A stretch of DNA of 5,637 nt, taken from positions 1 through 5,637 of the forward strand of contig WQXD01000246.1 of assembly GCA_009785015.1 (NCBI GenBank), in the 5' to 3' direction. Numbering within the stretch: position 1 is the first letter of the stretch; each line of letters opens with the position of its first letter. Below the pieces are notes generated by a model that was given only the letters and a program-made list of their open reading frames with translations, had not been told where the DNA came from and searched no databases. Source of the DNA: Oscillospiraceae bacterium. GTDB taxonomy: Bacteria > Bacillota_A > Clostridia > Oscillospirales > WRJC01. Shown here in pieces: positions 1 to 5,222 of the stretch. The position numbers and the translations under genes are program-made.

Positions 1-209
1 CGAAAGGCAACGTTCAACGACTAACCCGGAGACGGGAGTACGCGCAAGTGCGCGGAAGCGGTGGACGCCCGATGACAAGGGTGATGATATAGTCTGCGCT
101 GCATGGAAACATGCAGGAGTTCGGCCCGGTAGTGTGTGTAGGGGCGCACAGTGTGCGCCCGCCATAGGGGTAGAGAACCGGCAGGGAGTAACGAACCTTG
201 TTGAACAAG
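1..209 (+). ncRNA. Group I intron, 3' half of catalytic core and P9 region
   Basis: The core can be folded by eye. P7 is GACTA 19-23 with TAGTC 90-94, inside the conserved R and S elements. P7.1 is CCCG 25-28 with CGGG 33-36 around a GAGA loop. P7.2 is CGCGC 41-45 with GCGCG 50-54. P8 is CGCCC 66-70 with GGGTG 79-83. P9 is CTGCATG 99-105 with CATGCAG 110-116, closed by a GAAA tetraloop (106-109). A further stem, CCGGT 126-130 with ACCGG 177-181, encloses a hairpin at 142-160, and CTTGT 197-201 with ACAAG 205-209 forms a last small hairpin. The two extra stems between P7 strands suggest subgroup IA, as reported for CdISt1. P1 to P6 must be upstream. In this family the 3' splice site is not next to P9 but at the far end of the transposon, here near 1862. 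Intactness of the visible helices argues for a working ribozyme, but splicing is inferred. Confidence 0.88.
138..161 (+). repeat. Single unit of a GTAGGGGC palindromic repeat inside an intron loop
   Basis: The unit starts GTAGGGGCGCAC and folds as GGGCGCAC 142-149 with GTGCGCCC 153-160, a perfect 8-bp stem. It shares its GTAGGGGC opening and GCCCG close with both halves of the larger palindrome at 315-370. It sits in the loop of the stem formed by 126-130 and 177-181, after P9 and outside the conserved core, where an added hairpin need not disturb catalysis. Similar short palindromes are common in Clostridia genomes, but that is from memory and not testable here. Confidence 0.55.
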
Positions 210-262
210 CTAAAAATCTATAAAAACAAAGCAAAAGAAAAAATTCAAAAATCATAAAGTAC

Positions 263-291
263 TTGACAAAAACATTTGCCTGTGATATAAT
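263..291 (+). promoter_or_regulatory. Consensus extended -10 promoter for tnpB, inside the intron
   Basis: TTGACA at 263-268 and TATAAT at 286-291 are both perfect consensus boxes, separated by exactly 17 bases. TG at 283-284 gives an extended -10 motif. Transcription would start near 298, downstream of the ribozyme core. Transcripts from here carry tnpB and the right end but lack the intron core, so they cannot self-splice. They remain available as mRNA and omega-RNA precursor. Confidence 0.8.
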
Positions 292-314
292 AGTATAAGA
301 GGGATATGGGTGAA

Positions 315-370
315 TTGTAGGGGCAGACCTGCGTGTCTGCCCGGGCGACCACACAGGGTCGCCCCTACAA
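315..370 (+). repeat. 56-bp palindromic repeat (two hairpins within an outer inverted repeat)
   Basis: The outer arms TTGTAGGGGC (315-324) and GCCCCTACAA (361-370) are perfect reverse complements. Inside are two adjacent hairpins: GGGCAGAC 321-328 with GTCTGCCC 335-342, and GGGCGACC 343-350 with GGTCGCCC 357-364. It looks like a REP/MITE-type mobile palindrome of the same family as the unit at 138-161. It lies in the predicted 5' UTR of tnpB, about 40 bases before the start codon, so it may lower ribosome access or stabilise the transcript. No T-run follows, so it is not a normal terminator. Confidence 0.7.
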
Positions 371-393
371 GTATACCGAATGTAATATCACAG

Positions 394-404
394 AAAGGCA
401 GGTG
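394..404 (+). promoter_or_regulatory. Ribosome binding site that favours the GTG start of tnpB
   Basis: AAAGGCAGGTG contains an AGGTG core at 400-404, 5 bases before GTG at 410. It is 14 bases before the in-frame ATG at 419 and much farther from ATG at 461, where the conserved family N-terminus (VKSYRIKLIPT) begins. ATG 461 has no purine-rich site in front. GTG 410 is therefore preferred, although it adds 17 non-conserved residues. Confidence 0.5.
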
Positions 405-409
405 AACGT

Positions 410-1693
410 GTGACGAATATGAACATAGTTCATGTGCAGTCCACGCCAATCGACAATACAATGGTAAAATCCTATAGAATAAAGTTGATACCGACAGAAG
501 AACAAGAAAAAATGTTGTGGGCTCATGTGGACGCAATGAGGAGCGTGTGGAACTGGGGACTAAGCGTGAATATGGAGCGGTTCAGGAATGGAGAGAAGCA
601 TTTGACCAAAATGAGTTTGGGCAAGATATTGACGGAGTTGAAACAGAACGACGAAGGGTTCAAATGGTTGAATGAAGTATCCGTCCAGACATTGGCGATG
701 GCGTTACTGGACTTGGACAACGCATACGCGGCTTTTTTCGGCATACAGAAAAAAGGTCCGAAGTATACGGAAAACAAAATCAAGAAGTTCAAGATCAGAA
801 ACAAAAAGCTGACGCCATACGAAATGAACGGGCACCCGAAGTACAAGAGCAAGCACGAAGCAGAGTCGAAGTTTTACACGAGAAACGACGGAGTATATTT
901 GCTCAAGGGCAGCGTGGTTCTGGAGAAGATCGGCAGAGTGAAATATCAGACAAATTACGCGGAATTGCCGATAGTGGGCAAGCGGAGCGAGAACACAACA
1001 AAATATATCAACCCGAGGGTGAGATACGAGAGCGGAAAGTGGATATTGAGCTTCGGGATTGAGCGCGAGAGCGCAAAACGAGAGTTAAACGATTATTCGG
1101 TGGGTATCGACCTGGGCGTTTCAGATTTGGCGGTATACAGCTACGACCACGGTACGCAGAGCGGCAGGGCCAAAAACGTGAACAAGAAAAAACACGTGAG
1201 GCGGCTAAAAAAGCGCATGAAGCGCAGGCAGCGCAGCGTGAGCCGCAAATACCGCGCGAACGGCAATCACGAAAAAACGGCGCGTATCGTGAAAGAAGAA
1301 GCGAAGATCAAGAAGCTGTACCGTAAGCTGGCCAACATCAGGCACAATCATGCACACCACGCGACGAGCGAGATCATCAAGCTGAGCCCGGGCAGAATCG
1401 TCATCGAGGACTTGAACATATCGGGCATGATGAAAAACAAGCACCTGAGCGAGGCGATAGCCGAGCAATGCTTGCACGAGTTCCGGCGGCAGATAGAGTA
1501 CAAGGCGAAATGGGCGGGAATCGAGGTTGTCCTAGCGGACAGATTCTACCCGTCGAGCAAAAAGTGTTCGAGCTGCGATGCGATCAAGCGGGATTTGAAG
1601 CTAAAAGACAGGGTGTACAAGTGCGATGAGTGCGGGTTGGCGATCGACCGCGATCTGAATGCCGCGAAAAATTTAGAAATGTACGCGGTCTGA
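410..1693 (+). CDS. tnpB: TnpB, RNA-guided DNA endonuclease of an IStron
   Basis: TnpB proteins bind an omega-RNA made from the transposon right end and cut DNA matching its guide next to a short TAM. They are the ancestors of Cas12. This protein has 427 residues, a normal length with nothing missing. The N-terminal OrfB helix-turn-helix region covers about residues 18-60 (VKSYRIKLIPT, WNWGL). A beta-rich WED-like part follows to about 225. The RuvC-like nuclease has D234 in VGIDLGVSDLAV, E333 in IVIEDLNISGM and D415 in IDRDLNAAKNL (D413 is close by). The zinc ribbon uses C386, C389, C405 and C408. A basic stretch (260-282) lies after RuvC-I. The residues needed for cutting are all present, so it is probably active. 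It is read from its own promoter (263-291) and its 3' end runs into the right-end RNA. It is not adjacent to CRISPR, so TnpB is preferred over Cas12. Confidence 0.93.
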   Translation: MTNMNIVHVQSTPIDNTMVKSYRIKLIPTEEQEKMLWAHVDAMRSVWNWGLSVNMERFRNGEKHLTKMSLGKILTELKQNDEGFKWLNEVSVQTLAMALLDLDNAYAAFFGIQKKGPKYTENKIKKFKIRNKKLTPYEMNGHPKYKSKHEAESKFYTRNDGVYLLKGSVVLEKIGRVKYQTNYAELPIVGKRSENTTKYINPRVRYESGKWILSFGIERESAKRELNDYSVGIDLGVSDLAVYSYDHGTQSGRAKNVNKKKHVRRLKKRMKRRQRSVSRKYRANGNHEKTARIVKEEAKIKKLYRKLANIRHNHAHHATSEIIKLSPGRIVIEDLNISGMMKNKHLSEAIAEQCLHEFRRQIEYKAKWAGIEVVLADRFYPSSKKCSSCDAIKRDLKLKDRVYKCDECGLAIDRDLNAAKNLEMYAV

Positions 1694-1862
1694 AACGAAA
1701 AGAGATAACGTACATATATATAGGATTTCGTTGTATCCAAATACAAGCCCGCGGAGAGCTACATAAACGCGAGTAGGCATTGCCGAAAGCGGGTTTTACG
1801 AAGCGGGAAGCAAACAAGGATTTATGAAATTTATACTTTGTATAGGTTTTTATAGTTTTTTG
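1694..1862 (+). ncRNA. IStron right end: omega-RNA scaffold and intron 3' terminus (candidate)
   Basis: This non-coding tail after tnpB is rich in pairings. AACGAAA 1694-1700 pairs with TTTCGTT 1726-1732. AGCCCGC 1746-1752 pairs with GCGGGTT 1789-1795 (one G-U), and the second GCGGG at 1803-1807 can compete for the same strand. GGC 1776-1778 and GCC 1782-1784 form a small hairpin. TATAC 1832-1836 pairs with GTATA 1840-1844 close to the right end. In TnpB systems the omega-RNA scaffold comes from the end of tnpB plus this region, and its guide from the flanking DNA. The true 5' end may lie inside tnpB. The same bases form the end of the group I intron, where the last base should be a G (G1862 is the favoured candidate). 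The start given here is only the end of tnpB. Confidence 0.65.
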
Positions 1863-2783
1863 GCAACGGCAAATGTCGCGGTTTCCCTCGCCCATTTCGG
1901 CGTTGAAGCCGCATTCGTCACAAAACTGCCCGAAAACGATATCGGGCAGGCTGCACTAAACGCCCTGCGCCGGTATGGGGTGGATACCACTGAAATCAGG
2001 CGCGGGGGACCGCGCCTCGGGATCTATTATTTGGAAAAAGGCGCCAGCCAGAGGGCTTCGAAAGTCATATACGACCGCGCCGGTTCCTCAATCGCGGCGG
2101 CAAAACCCGAAGATTTCGACTGGGCGTCGATATTTTGCGGCGTGAAGTTATTTCACTTTACAGGCATCACCCCGGCGCTCGGCGGCAGGCTGCCCGAAAT
2201 CTGCGAACAGGCCTGCAAAACGGCGAAAGATATGGGGCTGACTGTGAGCTGCGACCTCAATTACCGCAAAAATCTCTGGAGGCGTGAGACTGCGGGCGAG
2301 GTGATGGGCCGTCTGATGAAATATGTCGATATATGTATCGCCAACGAAGAAGACGCGGGGGATGTGTTCGGCATTGCCGCGCCGGGTACCGAAGTCGGCG
2401 AGGGCAAACTGAGCCGCGAGGGATACAAAAGCGTGGCCCTTCAGCTGAACCGGCGTTTTGGCTTTAAATCGGTCGCCATAACGCTGCGGGGCTCTCTTTC
2501 CGCGAGCGACAACAACTGGGCGGGAATGCTTTATGAGGACGGCGAATACTACTTTTCCAAAAATTACGCCGTGCACATAGTCGACAGGGTCGGCGGAGGG
2601 GACAGTTTCGGCGCGGGGCTGATATATTCGAAGCTTTCCGGAAAGTCCCCCAAAGACGCGCTCGAATTCGCAGCGGCGGCGAGCTGCCTGAAACATTCAA
2701 TCGAAGGCGATTTCAACTTGGTCACGGTTGACGACGTGCAAAAGCTGTGCGAGGGCGACGGCAGCGGCCGGGTGAGCAGATGA
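1824..2783 (+). CDS. kdgK: PfkB-family sugar kinase (2-keto-3-deoxygluconate kinase-like), 3' exon of an IStron-split gene
   Basis: PfkB (ribokinase) kinases phosphorylate sugars with ATP. The closest type recognised is KDG kinase, which makes KDPG in sugar-acid breakdown. Residues are numbered from ATG 1824. Family sequence begins at A14-A16 (ANVAVSLAHFGVEA). DLNYRKNLW (144-152) and NEED (174-177) are typical of KDG kinases, TLRGS (220-224) is in the ATP site, and DRVGGGDSFGAG (254-265) is PfkB signature 2 with catalytic base D260. The first 13 residues come from the IStron right end, not from the kinase. The normal start, about 30-40 residues with the Gly-Gly substrate motif, should be in an exon upstream of the window. 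ATG 1824 has only AAGGA 3 bases before it, so the ORF start is likely an artefact. True exon 2 is about 1863-2783. Splicing from 1862 to 1863 would keep the frame. It ends 17 bases before a strong terminator. Substrate is inferred and less certain than the family. Confidence 0.85.
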   Translation: MKFILCIGFYSFLATANVAVSLAHFGVEAAFVTKLPENDIGQAALNALRRYGVDTTEIRRGGPRLGIYYLEKGASQRASKVIYDRAGSSIAAAKPEDFDWASIFCGVKLFHFTGITPALGGRLPEICEQACKTAKDMGLTVSCDLNYRKNLWRRETAGEVMGRLMKYVDICIANEEDAGDVFGIAAPGTEVGEGKLSREGYKSVALQLNRRFGFKSVAITLRGSLSASDNNWAGMLYEDGEYYFSKNYAVHIVDRVGGGDSFGAGLIYSKLSGKSPKDALEFAAAASCLKHSIEGDFNLVTVDDVQKLCEGDGSGRVSR

Positions 2784-2800
2784 CACTCAAAAAAATTTAA

Positions 2801-2840
2801 GCGGGGGCAGATGTTTTATCTGCCCCCGCGGTTTTCTTTT
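2801..2840. terminator. Bidirectional intrinsic terminator between convergent genes
   Basis: GCGGGGGCAGAT (2801-2812) and ATCTGCCCCCGC (2818-2829) form a perfect 12-bp stem with a GTTTT loop. On the plus strand GGTTTTCTTTT follows, ending the kinase transcript. On the minus strand the A-rich stretch at 2789-2799 gives a T-run, ending the coiled-coil gene that stops at 2852. It serves both directions. Confidence 0.9.
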
Positions 2841-2851
2841 ATAAATCAAGT

Positions 2852-3766
2852 TTACAGGTTTTTAGTGATGAGGCCGGTTTCGTCGCTTTGCGTGAGTTTG
2901 GTCAGTTTGTACCTGTCTATCATTTCATGCAGCGCCGAATGCGACTTGTCGATGAAGTCCATGTACAAAAACGACACGCTCCGAAGCTCTCCCAAGACTT
3001 TCTTTTCGGCTTCTTCGAGTTCTCCGCGGCGGAGCTCCGCCTCTTGGATTATGGCGTTTGCCCGCGCCTTTGCCTCCTGCTCGATCTTCTCGGCGGCGGC
3101 GGTCTTTTCGGCCTCGATCAGCTTTATGTTCTGCAGGTAGACGTCCGCCGCTTCCTGCGCCGCGCGCAGCACCCCGCTCACGGAGAGCGAAGCCTCGGCG
3201 AGAGAGCCGGGGTTGTCGATTGAGAACTGCGCCGTCTTGCCTGCGGCGGCAGAACCCTTTACCAATTCATCTTTTTCCGCTGTCAGCCGCTCTATCTGTC
3301 CGTTCTTTTCGTCCTTTTCGGCGGCCAATCTTCTGATCCGCGCATTCAGCCACTCTATCTGTTCGTTCTTTTCGGCGATCAGCGTTTCGGTATGCCCTTT
3401 TTCGCCCTTATCCGCGCCGAGCTTCGCGATTTCGGATTTCAGCCGTTCCACTTCCCCGTTTTGTTCTTCTTTTTCGACAGTCAGCCTGATATTGCGCGCG
3501 TTCAAGCGCTCTATCTGCCCGGACTGCTCTTCTTTTTCGGCGAGCATTTTTTTGATTGTCTCGTTCAGGGCGCCTATCTCCCCGTCTTTGTCGGCGAGTG
3601 CGGATTCGGATTTCTGCTGCCCGCCCCTTTCGGCGCTCAATTTCTCGATTTCGGCGTTCAAGCGCTCTATCTGTTCATCCTTTTCAAAAACCAACGATAT
3701 CAGCTGCCTCTCAAGATTTTGTTCCTTCACGTTTACCCGCGCATCTTCGAATAATTCGTTATCCAT
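2852..3766 (-). CDS. Repeat-rich coiled-coil protein with DivIVA-like C-terminal helix
   Basis: A 304-residue, highly charged protein with no signal peptide or membrane segment. Residues 28-163 are a long coiled coil built of imperfect repeats of the form EKxEQIERLNAxIxxL, seen at 28-43, 77-94, 98-116, 132-147 and 150-163, with a weaker copy at 58-75. A short Gly/Ala/Ser linker (171-190) leads to a second helical region (195-262) rich in Ala, Glu and Lys. Phrases such as AAQEAADVYLQNIK and AKARANAIIQEAE resemble the DivIVA/GpsB and SepF-neighbour coiled-coil proteins of Firmicutes. The conserved N-terminal membrane-binding part of DivIVA is not seen, so this is a resemblance and not an assignment. 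A structural or scaffold role is likely; its partner is unknown. The start at 3766 has GGGGAG about 10 bases upstream and its own promoter at 3819-3847. It is monocistronic, ending at the terminator at 2801-2829. Confidence 0.85.
   Translation of the reverse strand: MDNELFEDARVNVKEQNLERQLISLVFEKDEQIERLNAEIEKLSAERGGQQKSESALADKDGEIGALNETIKKMLAEKEEQSGQIERLNARNIRLTVEKEEQNGEVERLKSEIAKLGADKGEKGHTETLIAEKNEQIEWLNARIRRLAAEKDEKNGQIERLTAEKDELVKGSAAAGKTAQFSIDNPGSLAEASLSVSGVLRAAQEAADVYLQNIKLIEAEKTAAAEKIEQEAKARANAIIQEAELRRGELEEAEKKVLGELRSVSFLYMDFIDKSHSALHEMIDRYKLTKLTQSDETGLITKNL
3278..3685 (-). repeat. Degenerate tandem repeats encoding the coiled coil
   Basis: Within the coiled-coil gene the plus strand shows recurring CGCTCTATCTG and TCTTTTTCGGCG-like stretches, for example near 3289, 3349, 3508 and 3664. 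They encode the IERLNA and AEKxE steps of each heptad block. The spacing is irregular (roughly 18-34 residues), which suggests old duplications followed by loss and drift, not a recent expansion. Confidence 0.6.
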
Positions 3767-3818
3767 AAATTACACACTCCCCATTACGCCCCTAAATAAA
3801 CCGCCCGTAATACTTGAT

Positions 3819-3847
3819 ATTGTAGCACAAATATTATCAGATGTCAA
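3819..3847 (-). promoter_or_regulatory. Promoter of the coiled-coil gene
   Basis: Read on the minus strand, TTGACA (3847-3842) and TACAAT (3824-3819) are separated by 17 bases. This gives a start near 3812 and a 5' UTR of about 45 bases before the ATG at 3766. The -35 is perfect and the -10 has one change from consensus. No other start signal was seen in the 3767-3941 gap, which is otherwise AT-rich and shows nothing recognisable. Confidence 0.7.
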
Positions 3848-3941
3848 GCGTTATTTTCAATATTTCACAAAATATTTTTATGAACATATTGACATACCCG
3901 TCCATTTGATATAAATTAGTAAAAAACCCGACGGGGCAACA

Positions 3942-3978
3942 CAAACAAAACGGAACTGCCCCAAAACGGGGAAGTTCC
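3942..3978 (-). terminator. Terminator of the tRNA operon
   Basis: On the minus strand GGAACT (3978-3973) pairs with AGTTCC (3957-3952), and an inner CCCC (3971-3968) pairs with GGGG (3962-3959) around a short loop. GTTTTGTTTG follows. It starts 9 bases after the CCA end of tRNA-Phe. A second T-run (TTTTTT, 3926-3921) lies farther downstream and may act as a back-up, with GGGGCA pairing instead to TGCCCC at 3938-3933. Confidence 0.7.
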
Positions 3979-3987
3979 AAAATCCCT

Positions 3988-4063
3988 TGGTGCCTCCAGC
4001 CAGAATTGAACTGGCGACACAGGGATTTTCAGTCCCTTGCTCTACCGACTGAGCTACAGAGGC
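3988..4063 (-). tRNA. tRNA-Phe (anticodon GAA)
   Basis: A 76-base cloverleaf. Acceptor GCCTCTG pairs with TGGAGGC (two wobble pairs), the discriminator is A and CCA is encoded. The anticodon arm is AGGGA-CTGAAAA-TCCCT, giving GAA. The T arm is GCCAG-TTCAATT-CTGGC. Last gene of the operon, 5 bases after tRNA-Asp. Confidence 0.96.
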
Positions 4064-4068
4064 AAATA

Positions 4069-4145
4069 TGGCGACCCAGAAGGGGCTCGAACCCTCGACC
4101 TCAAGCGTGACAGGCTTGCGCGCTAACCAACTGCGCCACTGGGCC
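4069..4145 (-). tRNA. tRNA-Asp (anticodon GTC)
   Basis: A 77-base cloverleaf. Acceptor GGCCCAG pairs with CTGGGTC, the discriminator is G and CCA is encoded. The anticodon arm CAAGC-CTGTCAC-GCTTG gives GTC. The T loop is TTCGAGC within GAGGG and CCCTT. Middle gene of the operon. Confidence 0.96.
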
Positions 4146-4170
4146 ATTTCTATCCGGCGCGGAACCGTTC

Positions 4171-4246
4171 TGGTGGGAGCTACAGGGATCGAACCTGCGA
4201 CCCTATGCTTGTAAGGCATATGCTCTCCCAGCTGAGCTAAGCTCCC
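4171..4246 (-). tRNA. tRNA-Val (anticodon TAC)
   Basis: A 76-base cloverleaf. Acceptor GGGAGCT pairs with AGCTCCC, the discriminator is A and CCA is encoded. The anticodon arm TATGC-CTTACAA-GCATA gives TAC. First gene of the operon, about 20 bases after the predicted transcription start and 25 bases before tRNA-Asp. Confidence 0.96.
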
Positions 4247-4273
4247 ACAGTCCGTTTGCCGACAGTATTTTAC

Positions 4274-4302
4274 ATTATACCACATTATTTTCCGCGTGTC
4301 AA
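4274..4302 (-). promoter_or_regulatory. Perfect consensus promoter of the tRNA operon
   Basis: On the minus strand TTGACA (4302-4297) and TATAAT (4279-4274) are both exact, with a 17-base spacer and TGG just before the -10 (extended -10). The start would fall near 4267. Such strength is usual for stable RNA genes. The -35 is only 17 bases past the stop of the PilZ gene, and no hairpin terminator separates the two. Confidence 0.85.
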
Positions 4303-4319
4303 GCGTTTTTTTGCTTATT

Positions 4320-5222
4320 TCAGAACTTTTTTTCAGTGTTTTTTTTCATGAGGCCCGGCTGCCTCTGCCAGGCGAATATATACCTCACTATTTTGTCCCT
4401 GACGGGGTCGCTTATTTTATGGAACAGCGCGCGGACTTCGTATTGATCCCTGGCTTCCCCGCAGCGCTTCAAACTCAGTATCTGAGCCACCGCCGGCAGG
4501 CCTTCGTCGTTGACGATCAACATGCATTCCAAAAAAGTGCCTTCGTCCATATCCTTGTCCGCTTTGCCCCTGTATTTGAAACCGCCCGCGCTCAGATCGT
4601 CGGTGCAAAATTTCAAATATCCCTTTTCAGTCTCTAAAACCCCTTCATCCGCCGCCTTTTTCGCCTCTTTGGATTTTTCGGCGTCGTATTTCAAGCCGCC
4701 GCCGGAAATAAAGAGCTCGATTTTTAAAATCCCCGAAACTTTGTAGTATATATCCACCGAAAGCGGCATTCTGTAAAATTCGCGCCGCTGATGGCGCTCG
4801 GGGCCGCTTGTCGGGATCAGCTCAAATATATATTTGGAATATTTGCCTAAGCTTCCCAGCTCCGAGGTCATATCCTCGATATCAAATCCGTCTTTTGGGG
4901 ACGCTTCCCTTATACCGAGTATCTTGGCTGTAAAACCGAACAGCGTTTTCTGGGCTTCCACATACGAAACGTAGACGATTTCGTTTTCCCTGTATTCGAG
5001 TTCCTGCGCCGATTCGACGCAGATCCCCGCCGTCATGACATTGCCTTTTTTGTACAAAAACTTTCCCGCGTATTTTCCGGCAGGGTCATAGTCAGGCGCC
5101 GCTTTTGCCTGCTTTTCCTCGATTGTGATCACTTGATTGGCGGAGAGGTCTATCTTTGCTTCGAACTCCAACTCCCGTTCCCATTCGCCGCTTGTATAAC
5201 TGACGGACTCCGAATCCAGCAT
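4320..5222 (-). CDS. YcgR-like PilZ-domain protein (c-di-GMP receptor)
   Basis: A 300-residue soluble protein with no signal peptide. The N-terminal half (about 20-135) is beta-rich and fits the YcgR N-domain (PilZN-like), with GKFLYKKGNVM and EIVYVSYVEAQ as strands. The C-terminal PilZ domain carries both c-di-GMP-binding motifs: RxxxR as R147-EFY-R151 (RREFYRMPL) and DxSxxG as D209 to G214 (DLSAGG). Both are intact, so binding is likely. About 57 residues separate them, longer than in a minimal PilZ domain, because of a charged insert (about 174-200). In Firmicutes such proteins often act as flagellar brakes or regulate surface behaviour; no flagellar gene is in view, so the output is unknown. 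GGAGG (5235-5231) lies 8 bases before ATG, fixing the start. A possible structured RNA lies upstream. With no clear terminator after it, transcripts may run into the tRNA operon. Confidence 0.85.
   Translation of the reverse strand: MLDSESVSYTSGEWERELEFEAKIDLSANQVITIEEKQAKAAPDYDPAGKYAGKFLYKKGNVMTAGICVESAQELEYRENEIVYVSYVEAQKTLFGFTAKILGIREASPKDGFDIEDMTSELGSLGKYSKYIFELIPTSGPERHQRREFYRMPLSVDIYYKVSGILKIELFISGGGLKYDAEKSKEAKKAADEGVLETEKGYLKFCTDDLSAGGFKYRGKADKDMDEGTFLECMLIVNDEGLPAVAQILSLKRCGEARDQYEVRALFHKISDPVRDKIVRYIFAWQRQPGLMKKNTEKKF

Larger units (their letters stand above)
1..1862 (+). mobile_element. IStron (group I intron fused to a tnpB transposon), 5' end outside window
   Basis: This is a composite element. 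It has a group I intron core at its left side, an intact tnpB in the middle and a structured right end, all inserted in a PfkB-type sugar kinase gene. Seen directly: group I R and S elements (GTTCAACGACTAA at 12-24, GATATAGTC at 86-94), tnpB at 410-1693, and kinase homology that starts abruptly at about 1863-1869. The layout matches IStrons described in Clostridium (CdISt1 and the C. botulinum elements), where the ribozyme removes the transposon from the host mRNA. The right boundary is inferred from where kinase similarity begins, with an uncertainty of about 7 bases; the left boundary and 5' splice site lie upstream. No tnpA lies between the intron core and tnpB, so mobility would need a transposase in trans. 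Whether it is of IS605 or IS607 type cannot be told from what is visible. Confidence 0.88.

Noticed and set aside
14..208. Minus-strand ORF of 64 residues over the intron core
   Set aside because: It overlaps conserved intron helices, has no SD and gives no recognisable protein.
315..370. Possible CRISPR repeat or terminator
   Set aside because: There are no evenly spaced copies with spacers, and no T-run follows the stem.
410..1693. Cas12-type CRISPR nuclease
   Set aside because: There is no CRISPR array or cas1/cas2, and the length, zinc ribbon and intron context fit TnpB.
2148..2696. Minus-strand ORF of 182 residues
   Set aside because: It lies wholly inside the kinase on the opposite strand, and the kinase frame has clear motifs throughout.
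3213..3914. Plus-strand ORF of 233 residues
   Set aside because: It is the antisense of the repeated coiled-coil frame; its Ser/Phe-rich, repeated composition is typical of a shadow frame.
3889..3915. Plus-strand TTGACA with TATAAA
   Set aside because: The spacer is only 15 bases and no plus-strand gene follows.
3878..4285. Minus-strand ORF of 135 residues
   Set aside because: It runs through three tRNA genes and a terminator, so it is not a real gene.
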